A DNA stretch of 64,000 nt from Planomonospora sp. ID67723 (GTDB lineage: Bacteria > Actinomycetota > Actinomycetes > Streptosporangiales > Streptosporangiaceae), in assembly GCF_015711605.1 (NCBI RefSeq), contig NZ_JABTEZ010000002.1, positions 1,984,001 through 2,048,000 on the forward strand. Direction: 5' to 3'. This document shows, piece after piece, positions 26,079-34,410 of this stretch. The notes under the pieces were generated by a model. It saw nothing but the letters and a program-made list of their open reading frames with translations, did not search any database and was not told where the DNA came from. The position numbers and the translations under genes were made by a program. The first letter of the stretch is position 1, and each line of letters starts with the position of its first letter.

Positions 26079-27328
26079 CACCGCCGGGGACACCGCCGGG
26101 GACACCGCAGGGCCCGGTCCGCAGGGCCGGCGCCTCCGCCGGACGGGCCTTCGCGGCCGTCCCGCCCTGGAACAGGCTGGGACTGCGCGCGCGGCTCACC
26201 CTGCTGTACGGCGGGCTGTTCTTCCTGGCCGGTTCGGTGCTGCTCGGATTCACCTACCTGCTGACGGCCCGGGCGCTGAGCCAGCAGTTCCTCGTCAAGA
26301 TCGAGGGAGGGATGATCTCCGGCCGGCCCCCGGCGCCGTCCGGGGAGCCGCCCGGGGGGAGGATCCTGCGGGAGACCCTCACCCGGGAGGCGGAGAAGGA
26401 GATCCAGCAGCGGGCGGCCGACGTGCTCAGCGAGATGCTGCGCTCCTCGCTCGTCGTCCTGGTCCTGATCGGGATCGTCGCGCTGCTGCTCGGCTATCTG
26501 GTCGCCGACCGGGCACTGCGCCCGCTCGACCGGGTGACCGAGACCGCGCAGCGGCTCTCGGAGAGCACCCTGCACGAGCGGATCGCCCTGCAGGGCCCGC
26601 ACGACGAGGTCAAACGGCTGGCCGACACCTTCGACGCGATGCTCGACCGGCTGCACCGGGTGTTCGACACCCAGCGCCGGTTCATCGCCAACGCCTCGCA
26701 CGAGTTGCGCACCCCGCTGGCGGTCAACCGCACGGTCCTGGAGGTGTCGCTGGAAGAACCGGCCGCCTCACCGGACCTCAAGGCGCTGGCCCGGGCGCTG
26801 CTGGGCACCAACGCCCGCTACGAGCGGCTGATCGAGGGCCTGCTGCTGCTGGCCCAGTCCGAGCAGGAGCTCACCACGCGCCGGGCCGTCGACCTGGAAC
26901 AGGTCGTCGGCACCGCGCTGGAACAGCTCGACCTGCAGCCCCGCGGGCGGCGCGTCACCGTCCACCGGGACCTGCGCCCGGCGGTGGTCCACGGCGACCC
27001 GCTCTTCCTGGAACGCTGCGTGTTCAATCTCCTGGAGAACGCCGTCAAGTACAACGTCCGCGACGGCGACGTCTGGGTGAGTCTCAGCGGTGGTGGTGGC
27101 GGTGGCGCGGCCGTCACGGTGGAGAACACCGGCCCCCCGGTCCCGCCGTACGAGGTGGACGACCTGTTCGAGCCGTTCCGCCGGCTGAACGGAGACCGCG
27201 TGCGCTCGGCCCGCGGCGCCGGGCTCGGCCTGTCCATCGTGCGCGCGATCACCGACGCGCACGGCGGCACCGTCACCGCCCGTGCCCGCCCCGAGGGCGG
27301 CCTCGCCGTCACCGTGCGCCTGCCCTAG
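26075..27328 (+). CDS. Sensor histidine kinase with HAMP domain
   Basis: The 417-residue protein has two membrane helices (about 45-68 and 127-148) enclosing a short extracellular loop, a HAMP segment (RALRPLDRVTETAQRL), the HisKA box ASHELRTPLA, and an ATPase domain with NLLENAVKYN, ENTGPPV and GAGLGLSIV. The GTG start overlaps the regulator's stop. The first codons contain a short repeat (ACACCGCCGGGG twice) of no clear meaning. It pairs with the response regulator. Confidence 0.92.
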   Translation: MTPPGTPPGTPQGPVRRAGASAGRAFAAVPPWNRLGLRARLTLLYGGLFFLAGSVLLGFTYLLTARALSQQFLVKIEGGMISGRPPAPSGEPPGGRILRETLTREAEKEIQQRAADVLSEMLRSSLVVLVLIGIVALLLGYLVADRALRPLDRVTETAQRLSESTLHERIALQGPHDEVKRLADTFDAMLDRLHRVFDTQRRFIANASHELRTPLAVNRTVLEVSLEEPAASPDLKALARALLGTNARYERLIEGLLLLAQSEQELTTRRAVDLEQVVGTALEQLDLQPRGRRVTVHRDLRPAVVHGDPLFLERCVFNLLENAVKYNVRDGDVWVSLSGGGGGGAAVTVENTGPPVPPYEVDDLFEPFRRLNGDRVRSARGAGLGLSIVRAITDAHGGTVTARARPEGGLAVTVRLP

Positions 27329-27470
27329 CGGTGCTTTCCCGTCTGGGCCGGGGCGGTCGCCGCCCGGCGAAGCCGTCGAGGACGGACACCGGATCGGAGG
27401 GCTCGGCTTCCCGTCCGGCAGGCAGGAAGCGGCCGTGCCCGCTAGCCGGACGGCGGCTTGTCTCTTTAAT

Positions 27471-27749
27471 GTGATCATTGTGGATGATGTTGAACCGTTG
27501 AAGCTGCCGCCGATGGTGCTCCATCGGGGCGAGACGCCCGCTTTCCTGCTTCGGTGGCGTCGCACCGAGGCCGACGGCCGGATCACCTGGTGGGGTGAGC
27601 TGGCGATCCTGCAGCCGCACGAGACGTCCGGCGGTGACCCGGTGACGCAGCGCTGGGTCGAAGCGGGCGAGATCGTGAAGCTGCCCGACGTCGACTACAG
27701 CGGTGTCCCGGCTCCGGTCCGGCGCTCCAGCGGGGCCGGCCAGACGTAG
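27471..27749 (+). CDS. Small hypothetical protein (about 92 residues)
   Basis: The frame encodes a compact polar protein with several Trp (LLRWRRTEADGRITWWGEL, TQRWVEAGEIVKLPDVDY). Codon bias fits a real gene and I believe similar small proteins occur in related genomes, but no domain is recognised. The start is uncertain: GTG 27471, GTG 27480 and an internal ATG near 27513 all lack ribosome sites. Confidence 0.5.
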   Translation: MIIVDDVEPLKLPPMVLHRGETPAFLLRWRRTEADGRITWWGELAILQPHETSGGDPVTQRWVEAGEIVKLPDVDYSGVPAPVRRSSGAGQT

Positions 27750-27770
27750 CCGTCCTGCCCGCTCGCCGTG

Positions 27771-27806
27771 CGCCGGAGCCGAGTGCCGACGCCGGAGCCG
27801 AGTGCC
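27771..27806. repeat. Two 17-bp direct repeats
   Basis: CGCCGGAGCCGAGTGCC occurs at 27771-27787 and 27790-27806, downstream of the small hypothetical gene and before the importer remnant. Confidence 0.7.
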
Positions 27807-27859
27807 ACCCGGGAGGTGATGAAGGAAAATTACAGAACATTCGCGGCCGATGTAAATTA

Positions 27860-27889
27860 TTGACGCTGTGCCGTACGGGCCCTTATGGT
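27860..27889 (+). promoter_or_regulatory. Sigma-70-like promoter before the importer remnant
   Basis: TTGACG (27860-27865) and TATGGT (27884-27889) are separated by 18 bp. They are unusually close to consensus for this genome and lie in an AT-rich island. An imperfect dyad, AATTACA ... TGTAAATT (about 27829-27858), lies just upstream and could be an operator. The promoter now drives only deleted gene ends. Confidence 0.5.
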
Positions 27890-27940
27890 CCGGGAAAGTC
27901 CCTCCTTCCCGGCTCGGCGAAGACCCCTACGGAGCGGTTC

Positions 27941-28102
27941 ATGAAGCGTCCGGCAGCGGCAGCGGCGTTGCTCGGCCTCGCCGCCGTCACGGCACGCAGC
28001 GGCAGCCCGGGAGACGGGCACGGGGACGGCGGTGGCGGTGTCTACACCACGATCGACGGTCTCCGGCCGGGCATCGACGCCAACGCGCCGATCAACCCGT
28101 GA
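27941..28102 (+). pseudogene. 5' remnant of a peptide-type ABC solute-binding protein gene
   Basis: The frame encodes an N-terminal K-R signal region (MKRPAAAAALLGLAA), a Gly/Asp-rich linker and a stretch ending L-R-P-G-I-D-A-N-A-P-I-N-P before a stop at 28102. The end resembles the opening of oligopeptide-binding proteins, where A-P-I-N-P-Y usually continues for about 500 residues. The lipobox Cys is missing. Directly at the stop begins the 3' part of an ABC ATPase gene, so an internal deletion removed the rest of the operon. Confidence 0.6.
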
Positions 28103-28470
28103 TCGACGTCTCGCTCCGGCTGGGCATCCTCGCGCTCCTGAAGGACCTGCGCGAGCGGCTCGGCGTGAGCGTGCTGTTCATCACCCACGATGTGGCGACC
28201 GCCCGGTACATCGGCGAGGACGGCGAGCTGTACGTCATCCACCGGGGGCAGGTCGTCGAGCGTGGCCCGGTGGAGGCGATCATCTCCGGTCCGGTCCACC
28301 CCTGCACCCAGTCGTTGCTCTCGGCCATCCCGGTGCTGCACGGTCCGGAGGCGCCGGGCGGGCCTCCTGGCTCCGCCGCCGCGACCTGGTGTGACCGCCG
28401 GACGGCCGGCACGCCGGCTTCGGTGCGGCGGGTGGCACGACCCCATCGATGGAAGACGATGTGCACGTGA
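28099..28470 (+). pseudogene. 3' remnant of an Opp/Dpp-type ABC ATPase gene
   Basis: From 28099 the frame reads IDVSLRLGILALLKDLRERLG, then SVLFITHDVATARYI, VIHRGQVVERGPVEAII and HPCTQSLLSAIPVL. This is the piece of OppD/DppF-type ATPases after the Walker B, with the H-loop and the family's C-terminal tail. The Walker A, Q-loop, signature and Walker B are absent, so it cannot be active. It is joined out of frame to the solute-binding fragment, which indicates a deletion of probably several kb from solute-binding gene to ATPase gene. Confidence 0.75.
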
Positions 28471-28505
28471 TAAGTCTTTGATGAAAATAAGCGACATGGG
28501 GCATC

Positions 28506-29423
28506 ATGACTGATCCACTCGCCGGCCTGGCCACCGAGCAGAACGATCCGCGGTACCGGGAGATCGACCGGCTCTCGACCGAGCAGGCGGTCCGGCTGAT
28601 GAACGCCGCCGACGCGACGGTGCCCGGGGCGGTGGCGGCGGTGATCCCGGAGATCTCCGCCGCGATCGAAGCGATCGTCGACCGGATGAAACGGGGCGGG
28701 CGCCTGGTCTACGTGGGGGCGGGCACCTCGGGACGGCTGGCCGTGCTGGACGCCTCCGAGTGCCCCCCGACCTTCGGCACCGACCCGGAGCTGGTGCAGG
28801 GCGTCATCGCGGGCGGCGTGCCCGCGCTGACCCGTTCGGTCGAGGGGGCCGAGGACGACGCCCCGGCCGGAGCCGCCGCGATGGTGGAGCGGGAGGTGGG
28901 CGCGCTCGACTCGGTGGTGGGCGTCTCCGCCAGCGGGCGGGCGCCGTTCGTGGTGGGAGCCCTCCGGGAGGCGGCCCGCAGGGACGCGCTGACCGTGGCG
29001 CTGTCGTGCAACGCGGGCACCCCCATCTCTGCGGCGGCCCGGTATCCGATCGAGGTCGTCGTCGGGGCCGAGGTGGTGACCGGGTCGACTCGCCTCAAGG
29101 CCGGGACCGCGCAGAAGCTGGTCCTCAACATGATCTCCACGATCGCGATGATCAGCCTGGGACGCACCTACGGCAACAACATGATCGAGGTGTCGGCGGC
29201 CAACGCCAAGCTCGCCGACCGGGCCATCCGGATGGTCAGCGACATCACCGGGGCCGGGATCTCCGCCGTCCGCCCCGTGCTGGAGGCGGCGGACTGGAAC
29301 GTGAAGGTCGCGGTGCTGATGATCGGGCAGGGCCTGGACAGCGAGGGCGCCCGGGCCCTCCTGGCGGCCCACGGCGACAGCCTGGAGGCCGCCCTGGCCG
29401 CCGGGGGAGTGCGCGGTGCCTGA
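28506..29423 (+). CDS. murQ: N-acetylmuramic acid 6-phosphate etherase
   Basis: The 305-residue protein is a clear MurQ: TEQNDPRYREID at the start, the SIS-domain loop VGAGTSGRLAVLDASECPPTFG and VGVSASGR, and LKAGTAQKLVLNMISTIAM. It cleaves the lactyl ether of MurNAc-6-phosphate to GlcNAc-6-phosphate in cell-wall recycling. The ATG lies about 35 bp after the ATPase remnant in an AT-rich leader with only a weak ribosome site. The RpiR/MurR-like regulator and a GlcNAc kinase homologue lie within 7 kb. Confidence 0.93.
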   Translation: MTDPLAGLATEQNDPRYREIDRLSTEQAVRLMNAADATVPGAVAAVIPEISAAIEAIVDRMKRGGRLVYVGAGTSGRLAVLDASECPPTFGTDPELVQGVIAGGVPALTRSVEGAEDDAPAGAAAMVEREVGALDSVVGVSASGRAPFVVGALREAARRDALTVALSCNAGTPISAAARYPIEVVVGAEVVTGSTRLKAGTAQKLVLNMISTIAMISLGRTYGNNMIEVSAANAKLADRAIRMVSDITGAGISAVRPVLEAADWNVKVAVLMIGQGLDSEGARALLAAHGDSLEAALAAGGVRGA

Positions 29424-29748
29424 AGCCCTCCCGGGACGGGCCGCCGCGGTTCCGTGAGTCCTCGGGCGCGCGGCCCCGGGTCATCCTCGCGGAGGAAGAA
29501 CGTCGTCCGCGGGTCGTAGACCACAGCCGTGAGGCACACCCGCAGGACCGGTGCGGTCGGCCGAAGAGCCGATCCGCCGGGCGGCGTCCCGGTGGAAGCC
29601 TGGTCACCGAGCGGTACGGCACCCGCCTGGCGGCGGTTCACCGCCCGTGACGGACGGCCGTCCGGTGGGTGGGTTCCCTCCGGTGTCGGGCCGCACCGGG
29701 CAGGCGCCGTACCGCCCTTTTCGCCGGCACCACACGGAGATCGGATAC
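29424..29748. other. 325-bp interval without a recognised gene
   Basis: This gap between murQ and the alpha/beta hydrolase is GC-rich, with open frames in several directions but none with a ribosome site or recognisable product. No strong hairpin or promoter stands out. Confidence 0.5.
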
Positions 29749-30753
29749 ATGGCAACGAAGACGGGGGGCGCCGGGAAACGATCCGGGCGCAAGGGGCGGC
29801 TGCGCAGGGCGGGCCGGATCGCGGGAGGGACGCTGGCCGTGCTGATCGCCCTCGCCGGTGCCGCCTTCGGGGCCGAGGCCGTCGCGGAGTCGGGGGACGA
29901 CACCCGCCACCCGATGCCCGGCAGGCTCGTCGACGTCGGCGGGCACCGGCTCCACCTGCACTGCGAGGGTCCCCGCGCCGGAGGACCGACCGTGCTGCTC
30001 GACGCCGGGTGGGGCGAGTCCTCCAGCACCTGGGCGGGGGTGCGCTCCGCGCTCGCCGCCCGCTCGGTCCGGGCCTGCGCCTACGACCGCGCCGGATACG
30101 CCTGGAGCGAGCCCGGCCCCGGTCCCCGGGACGCGGGCAGGGCCGCCGGCGAACTGCACGCGCTGCTGGAGCGCAGCGGCGAGACCGGGCCGTTCGTCCT
30201 GGCCGCCCACTCCTACGGGGGGCACGTCGTCCGCCTGCTCGCCGACCGCCACCCCGAGCGGGTCGCGGGACTGGTCCTGGTGGACGTCACCGACGCGTCC
30301 GGGAAGTCGGACGCCGCCATCGAGGCGAGCATCCCGCTGATGACCGGTCAGACACGCCTGTACGGCCTCGCCGCCCGCTCCGGGCTGATCCGGCTGGCCG
30401 GGGACTGGCTGCTGCCGGAGGACACCACGGCGCCGGGTCGCGAGCACGCGCCGGTCGTCTACGGGCCCGGCTCGATGACGGCGGCGGAAGAGGAGGCCGA
30501 GGTGTTCCTGTCCAGCACCCGGCAGGTCCACGCCACCGAGCGGCCCGGAGCCTGGGGAGACATGCCCGTCGTCGTGATCGCCGCGCGCGCCGGAGGGCCG
30601 CCGGGGATCTACGAGGCCCTGGCGAAGCTCTCCACCCGCGGCCGGTACGTGCTCGCCGACACCGATCGGCACTACGTCCACCTCGCCCGGCAGGACCTGG
30701 TGGTCGACGGCATCCTGGACGTGGCCTCCGCCGCCCGGGCCGGGACCCGGTAG
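29749..30753 (+). CDS. Alpha/beta hydrolase with N-terminal membrane anchor
   Basis: The 334-residue protein has a basic start, one hydrophobic segment (about 27-45, GGTLAVLIALAGAAFGAEA) and an alpha/beta hydrolase domain. The domain has the oxyanion stretch LLDAGWGESS, the nucleophile elbow AAHSYGGHVV and a late His in DRHYVHL. It is likely membrane-attached and faces outward. The substrate is unknown. GGAGA lies eight bases before the ATG. Confidence 0.82.
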   Translation: MATKTGGAGKRSGRKGRLRRAGRIAGGTLAVLIALAGAAFGAEAVAESGDDTRHPMPGRLVDVGGHRLHLHCEGPRAGGPTVLLDAGWGESSSTWAGVRSALAARSVRACAYDRAGYAWSEPGPGPRDAGRAAGELHALLERSGETGPFVLAAHSYGGHVVRLLADRHPERVAGLVLVDVTDASGKSDAAIEASIPLMTGQTRLYGLAARSGLIRLAGDWLLPEDTTAPGREHAPVVYGPGSMTAAEEEAEVFLSSTRQVHATERPGAWGDMPVVVIAARAGGPPGIYEALAKLSTRGRYVLADTDRHYVHLARQDLVVDGILDVASAARAGTR

Positions 30754-30863
30754 CCGCCCCGGCGTCCCGGCAGCCGCGCGGCCGGGCCGCCGGACCACGA
30801 TCACCCGGGGACGTCTCGCCCAAGCCGGTCGCCGTCCCGACCGGGCGCCACTAGGCTGCGGGC

Positions 30864-30896
30864 ATGACCTGGTGCCTCGCGAGCTTCCGCCGGTAG
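30864..30896 (+). other. Ten-codon leader frame before the Nudix gene
   Basis: An ATG (30864) lies six bases after a TAGGCT box, the usual geometry of a leaderless actinobacterial transcript. The frame codes MTWCLASFRR and stops one base before the Nudix ATG at 30898. It could couple translation to the Nudix gene, which lacks a ribosome site of its own. The peptide contains one Cys and one Trp. It may be chance. Confidence 0.3.
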
Positions 30897-30897
30897 C

Positions 30898-31371
30898 ATG
30901 CCGATCTCCGAGTTCCTCGCCTCGCTGCGCGCCCGCGTCGGGCACGATCTCCTCGTCCTGCCGTCCGTGTGCGCCTGCGTGTTCGACGACGGCGGCCGCC
31001 TCCTCCTGGCGCGGCACGAGAACGACGTGTGGGCCCCGCCGGGCGGCCTGGTCGAGCCCGACGAGCATCCCGCCGACGCCCTGGTCCGCGAGGTCCGCGA
31101 GGAGGTGAGCCTCAAAGTGGAGGCGCTCGACGTCATCGGGGTTTACGGGGGACCGGAGTTCCGCCTGCTCTACCCGAACGGGGACCAGGCCTCCTACGTC
31201 ATCACGGTGTACGGCTGCGCGGTCGCGGGCGGTGAGATCGTCCCGGACGGGGAGGAGATCAGCGAGGCGCGCTTCATGTCCGAAGCCGAGATGGCGGGGC
31301 TGCGGCTGTCCCGTTGGGCGCCCGTCGTGCTGCCCGACGTCTTCGCCTGGTGGCGGGCGCGGCAGGGCTGA
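30898..31371 (+). CDS. Nudix hydrolase
   Basis: The 157-residue protein has a Nudix box GGLVEPDEHPADALVREVREEVSL, with the catalytic REVREE intact. The usual late Gly is replaced by Ser. Family members cleave nucleoside diphosphates linked to another group; the substrate is unknown. The start ATG lies directly after a ten-codon leader frame. The gene converges on the RpiR-like regulator. Confidence 0.85.
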   Translation: MPISEFLASLRARVGHDLLVLPSVCACVFDDGGRLLLARHENDVWAPPGGLVEPDEHPADALVREVREEVSLKVEALDVIGVYGGPEFRLLYPNGDQASYVITVYGCAVAGGEIVPDGEEISEARFMSEAEMAGLRLSRWAPVVLPDVFAWWRARQG

Positions 31372-31376
31372 CCGGC

Positions 31377-31402
31377 CCGTCCGCCGGAGATCCGCCGGAC
31401 GG
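31377..31402. terminator. 12-bp hairpin (one mismatch) between convergent genes
   Basis: CCGTCCGCCGGA and TCCGCCGGACGG flank two bases, with one mismatched pair, between the Nudix stop and the end of the RpiR-like gene. Confidence 0.4.
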
Positions 31403-31452
31403 ACCCGGCGCGTTCCGCACCCGCCGGGCGGAACCGGCGGATGCGCAGGCGC

Positions 31453-32367
31453 TCAGCTCTGGGGCGTCGACGAAGCCCTGCCGCGGCGAGGGAAGCCGGC
31501 GAGAAACTCCTCCAGGGCGTCGCGGGTGGCGCGCAGAGCGGGGTCGGAGGCGCCGAAGGTGCGCTGGGCGACGCCGACGAAGACGCAGTCGACGATGAGC
31601 AACTGGCTGATCCGGCTGGCCAGTGCGCCGGGGCGGAAGGCGGTCTCGCGGCCCGCGGAGACCATGACGTGGTCGGCGAGCTCGGCCAGTGACGAGCGCG
31701 GGTTGTTGGTGATGGCCACGGTCGTGGCCCCGGCCTTGCGGGCGACGCGAACCGGGCCGAGCACGTCGGGGGTCTCGCCGGTGCAGCTCACGCCGACCAC
31801 CACGTCACCCGGCTTGACCAGCGCGGCGCTGGTGACGGCCAGGTGCGCGTCGGTGAAGGCGTGGCCGGACAGGCCGATGCGCATCAGCTTCTGCGCCATG
31901 TCCACCGCGACCAGGCCGGACGCGCCGACCCCGTAGACGTCCACCCGGCGGGCCGCGGACACGGCTCCCACGACCGCGTCCAGCGTGTCGGGGGAGAGCT
32001 GCGCGGCGGTGTCGGCCAGCGCCTCCGACTCGGCCCGGGTCACCTTCGCGATCACGTCGGTGAGCGGGTCGTCGGGTCCGAGGTCGCCGGGGACCAGCCG
32101 CTCGGGCGTCTGGCTGGCCACCGCCGCGGCCAGCGCGAAGCGCAGCTGGGAGTATCCGGCGAAGCCCAGGGCCCGGGCGGTGCGCACGATGGTGGCCTCG
32201 CTGGTGCCGGAGATCGCGCTGAACTCGGTGATGGTGCTGCGGGCCACCATCCCCGGGTCGTCGAGGATGCGATGGGCGATGGCCTGGGCCGCGGGGGTGA
32301 GGGAGGGCAGGACCGCCCGGATCGTCGCGACCAGGTTCGCCGGGCTGGGACTCTCGTTCTCGGTCAT
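31453..32367 (-). CDS. RpiR/MurR-family regulator with SIS domain
   Basis: The 304-residue protein has an N-terminal RpiR helix-turn-helix (STITEFSAISGTSEATIVRTARALGFAGYSQLRFAL) and a C-terminal SIS sugar-phosphate domain (VYGVGASGLVAVDMAQKLMRIG, VVVGVSCTGETPDV). In related clusters such regulators respond to MurNAc-6-P or GlcNAc-6-P and control murQ-type genes. Starting at ATG 32367 (GGGAG at six bases), it is divergent from the glycosidase gene across a 411-bp AT-containing region. Confidence 0.88.
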   Translation of the reverse strand: MTENESPSPANLVATIRAVLPSLTPAAQAIAHRILDDPGMVARSTITEFSAISGTSEATIVRTARALGFAGYSQLRFALAAAVASQTPERLVPGDLGPDDPLTDVIAKVTRAESEALADTAAQLSPDTLDAVVGAVSAARRVDVYGVGASGLVAVDMAQKLMRIGLSGHAFTDAHLAVTSAALVKPGDVVVGVSCTGETPDVLGPVRVARKAGATTVAITNNPRSSLAELADHVMVSAGRETAFRPGALASRISQLLIVDCVFVGVAQRTFGASDPALRATRDALEEFLAGFPRRGRASSTPQS

Positions 32368-32778
32368 GGGCGACTCCCGCGGCGAGGTCGCGCGGCGGGA
32401 CCGTCGTGCTCGTTCATATCCACCCTCTCGTGTCAGCATCAGCTTATTTGTCGCTGATCAACCATCGCGCGACCACGTGGGCGGAAGCCCGTGGAATGCC
32501 CTGAGCAGTGATATACACCGGCCCGATCGGCTCGCCGGGAATTCCGGTCTCGACCACGGTCGTGCCGGGGCGGAGCCGTACGGCCCGCGCGGCTCCGCCC
32601 CGGACTCGCAGGAGAGGCCCGGCCCGGGCCGCCTCCCCGCAGGTGTCGGACGGCGAGGAACCGGACGACCGGAGCAGATTACACATCGATGACACTTTCT
32701 TTCATTGCCATTGATATGAAAGTAACTTTCTGCCACCGTCATCATCGGCGCTCCCTTCTTCATGCCCCAGGAGTCCGC
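32368..32778. promoter_or_regulatory. Divergent intergenic region with a 13-bp GAAAGT palindrome and a possible coding relic
   Basis: At 32718-32730 GAAAGTAACTTTC forms a palindrome 49 bp before the glycosidase start. A related ACTTTC and further CTTTC/GAAAG words lie within 30 bp, a likely operator for the RpiR-like protein or another regulator. Near 32452 GCTTATTT recurs in the same form as upstream of murQ. The minus-strand stretch 32444-32560 reads like the tail of a solute-binding protein (GPVYITAQGIP...ARWLISDK) and may be a relic. No full gene is seen. Confidence 0.45.
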
Positions 32779-34386
32779 ATGAGCTCACCCACCCGGCGCG
32801 CGGTCCTGCGCGGCCTCGGCCTCGCCGCCGCCGCGTCGGCCGTGCCGCTGCCCGCCTCCGCCACAGCCTCCAGCGCGGTCTCCGCCGCAGCCTCCGCCCC
32901 GGGCCCCGGCGCAGGTCTCGCCTCCGCCGCCCACGCAGCCTCCGCCCCGCCGCTGCGCCAGATGCGCGGCATGTGGATCGCCTCGGTGGTCAACATCAAC
33001 TGGCCGTCCAGGGCCGGCCTCCCCGCCGGCGAGCAGAGGGCCGAGTACCTCGCCTGGCTCGACCTCGCGCAGGCCCGCAGGCTCAACTCGGTCTTCGTGC
33101 AGATCCGGCCGACCGCCGACGCCTTCTGGCCCTCGCCGTACGAGCCCTGGTCGCAGTACCTGACCGGCACGCAGGGGCAGGACCCCGGCTACGACCCGCT
33201 GGCGTTCCTGGTGCAGGAGACGCACCGGCGGGGCCTGGCCTTCCACGCCTGGTTCAACCCCTACCGGGTGTCGATGCAGGCCGATCCGGCCGGCCTCCAT
33301 CCCGACCACCCGGGCCGCAGGCACCCCGACTGGATCGTCTCCTACGGCGGCAAGCTCTACTACAACCCGGGCATGCCCGAGGTCCGGGCGTTCGTACAGG
33401 ACGCCATGATGGACGCGGTCACCCGCTACGACATCGACGGCCTGCACTTCGACGACTACTTCTACCCGGTCAACACCACCGCCTTCGACGACAGCGCCGC
33501 CTTCGCCGAGCACGGCCGGGGCTTCCCCGACCTGGCCGCCTGGCGGCGCAACAACGTCGACCTGCTCGTGCAGGAGATGCAGCAGCGGGTGCGGCGGGCC
33601 AGGCCGGAGGCCGCCTGGGGCATCAGCCCGTCCGGCATCTGGCGCAACAAGGCCACCGACCCGCTCGGCTCCGACACCTCCGGCGGCCAGTCCTACGACA
33701 ACCTGCACGCCGACACCCGGGGCTGGGTCAGGAAGGGCTGGCTGGACTACATCGCCCCGCAGCTCTACTGGTACATCGGCCAGTCCAACGCCGACTACGC
33801 CAAGCTGGTCCCGTGGTGGTCCGGCGTGGCGGCGGGCACCGGCGTGCAGCTCTGGATCGGCCAGGCGGCCTACAAGGCCGGGACGGCCGGGCAGCCCGCC
33901 CCGTGGTTCCAGCCCGACGAGCTCACCCGGCACCTGACGCTCAACCGGGACCACCCCGAGGTCGGCGGCGACATCTGGTACAACTCCGGTGACGTGCGGG
34001 CCGACCGCCTGGGCTCGATCACCACGGTCGTGTCCGACCACTACGCCCGGCCCGCGCTCCCTCCGCTGCTGCCCCGCCTCGCGGGCGGTCCCGCGCCGCG
34101 CCGCCCGGTCCTCGTGACGGCTCGCACGGTGGCCGGAGGGGTGGAGCTGCGGGCCGTCGCGACCGGCCGGAACACCCCCTTCCAGTTCGCGGTCTTCCGC
34201 CTCGACCGCGAGGCCCGGCCCGGCGACTTCGCCGACGCGCGCCACCTGGTCGCCGTCCTCCCGGGCGGCCGCCGCCTGCGCTGGGTGGACCCGGAGGGGA
34301 CCAGGGGCGCCCACTACTACGTGACGGCCGTCGACCGGGCCGCCCGCCGGAGCGAGCCGAGCCGAGGCCGCCGGGTGGCGGCCTGA
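32779..34386 (+). CDS. Tat-exported GHL10-family glycoside hydrolase-like protein
   Basis: The 535-residue protein has a twin-Arg signal (TRRAVLRGLGLAAAASA), a GHL10 (DUF187) barrel and a C-terminal fibronectin-like domain. The barrel carries RGMWIASVVNINWPS, FVQIRPTADAFWPSPYEPWS, FHAWFNPYRV, DGLHFDDYFYP (catalytic-type Asp/Asp) and YIAPQLYWYIG. The family, including glucosidase-like and peptidoglycan-active members, fits a wall-sugar cluster. The ATG follows AGGAG at five bases. Confidence 0.88.
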   Translation: MSSPTRRAVLRGLGLAAAASAVPLPASATASSAVSAAASAPGPGAGLASAAHAASAPPLRQMRGMWIASVVNINWPSRAGLPAGEQRAEYLAWLDLAQARRLNSVFVQIRPTADAFWPSPYEPWSQYLTGTQGQDPGYDPLAFLVQETHRRGLAFHAWFNPYRVSMQADPAGLHPDHPGRRHPDWIVSYGGKLYYNPGMPEVRAFVQDAMMDAVTRYDIDGLHFDDYFYPVNTTAFDDSAAFAEHGRGFPDLAAWRRNNVDLLVQEMQQRVRRARPEAAWGISPSGIWRNKATDPLGSDTSGGQSYDNLHADTRGWVRKGWLDYIAPQLYWYIGQSNADYAKLVPWWSGVAAGTGVQLWIGQAAYKAGTAGQPAPWFQPDELTRHLTLNRDHPEVGGDIWYNSGDVRADRLGSITTVVSDHYARPALPPLLPRLAGGPAPRRPVLVTARTVAGGVELRAVATGRNTPFQFAVFRLDREARPGDFADARHLVAVLPGGRRLRWVDPEGTRGAHYYVTAVDRAARRSEPSRGRRVAA

Positions 34387-34395
34387 CGGCCGGGA

Positions 34396-34409
34396 CCCGC
34401 CCGGGCGGG
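34396..34409. terminator. 14-bp perfect palindrome between convergent genes
   Basis: CCCGCCCGGGCGGG fills the 24-bp gap between the glycosidase stop and the end of the BadF-type kinase gene. Confidence 0.5.
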
Positions 34410-34410
34410 G

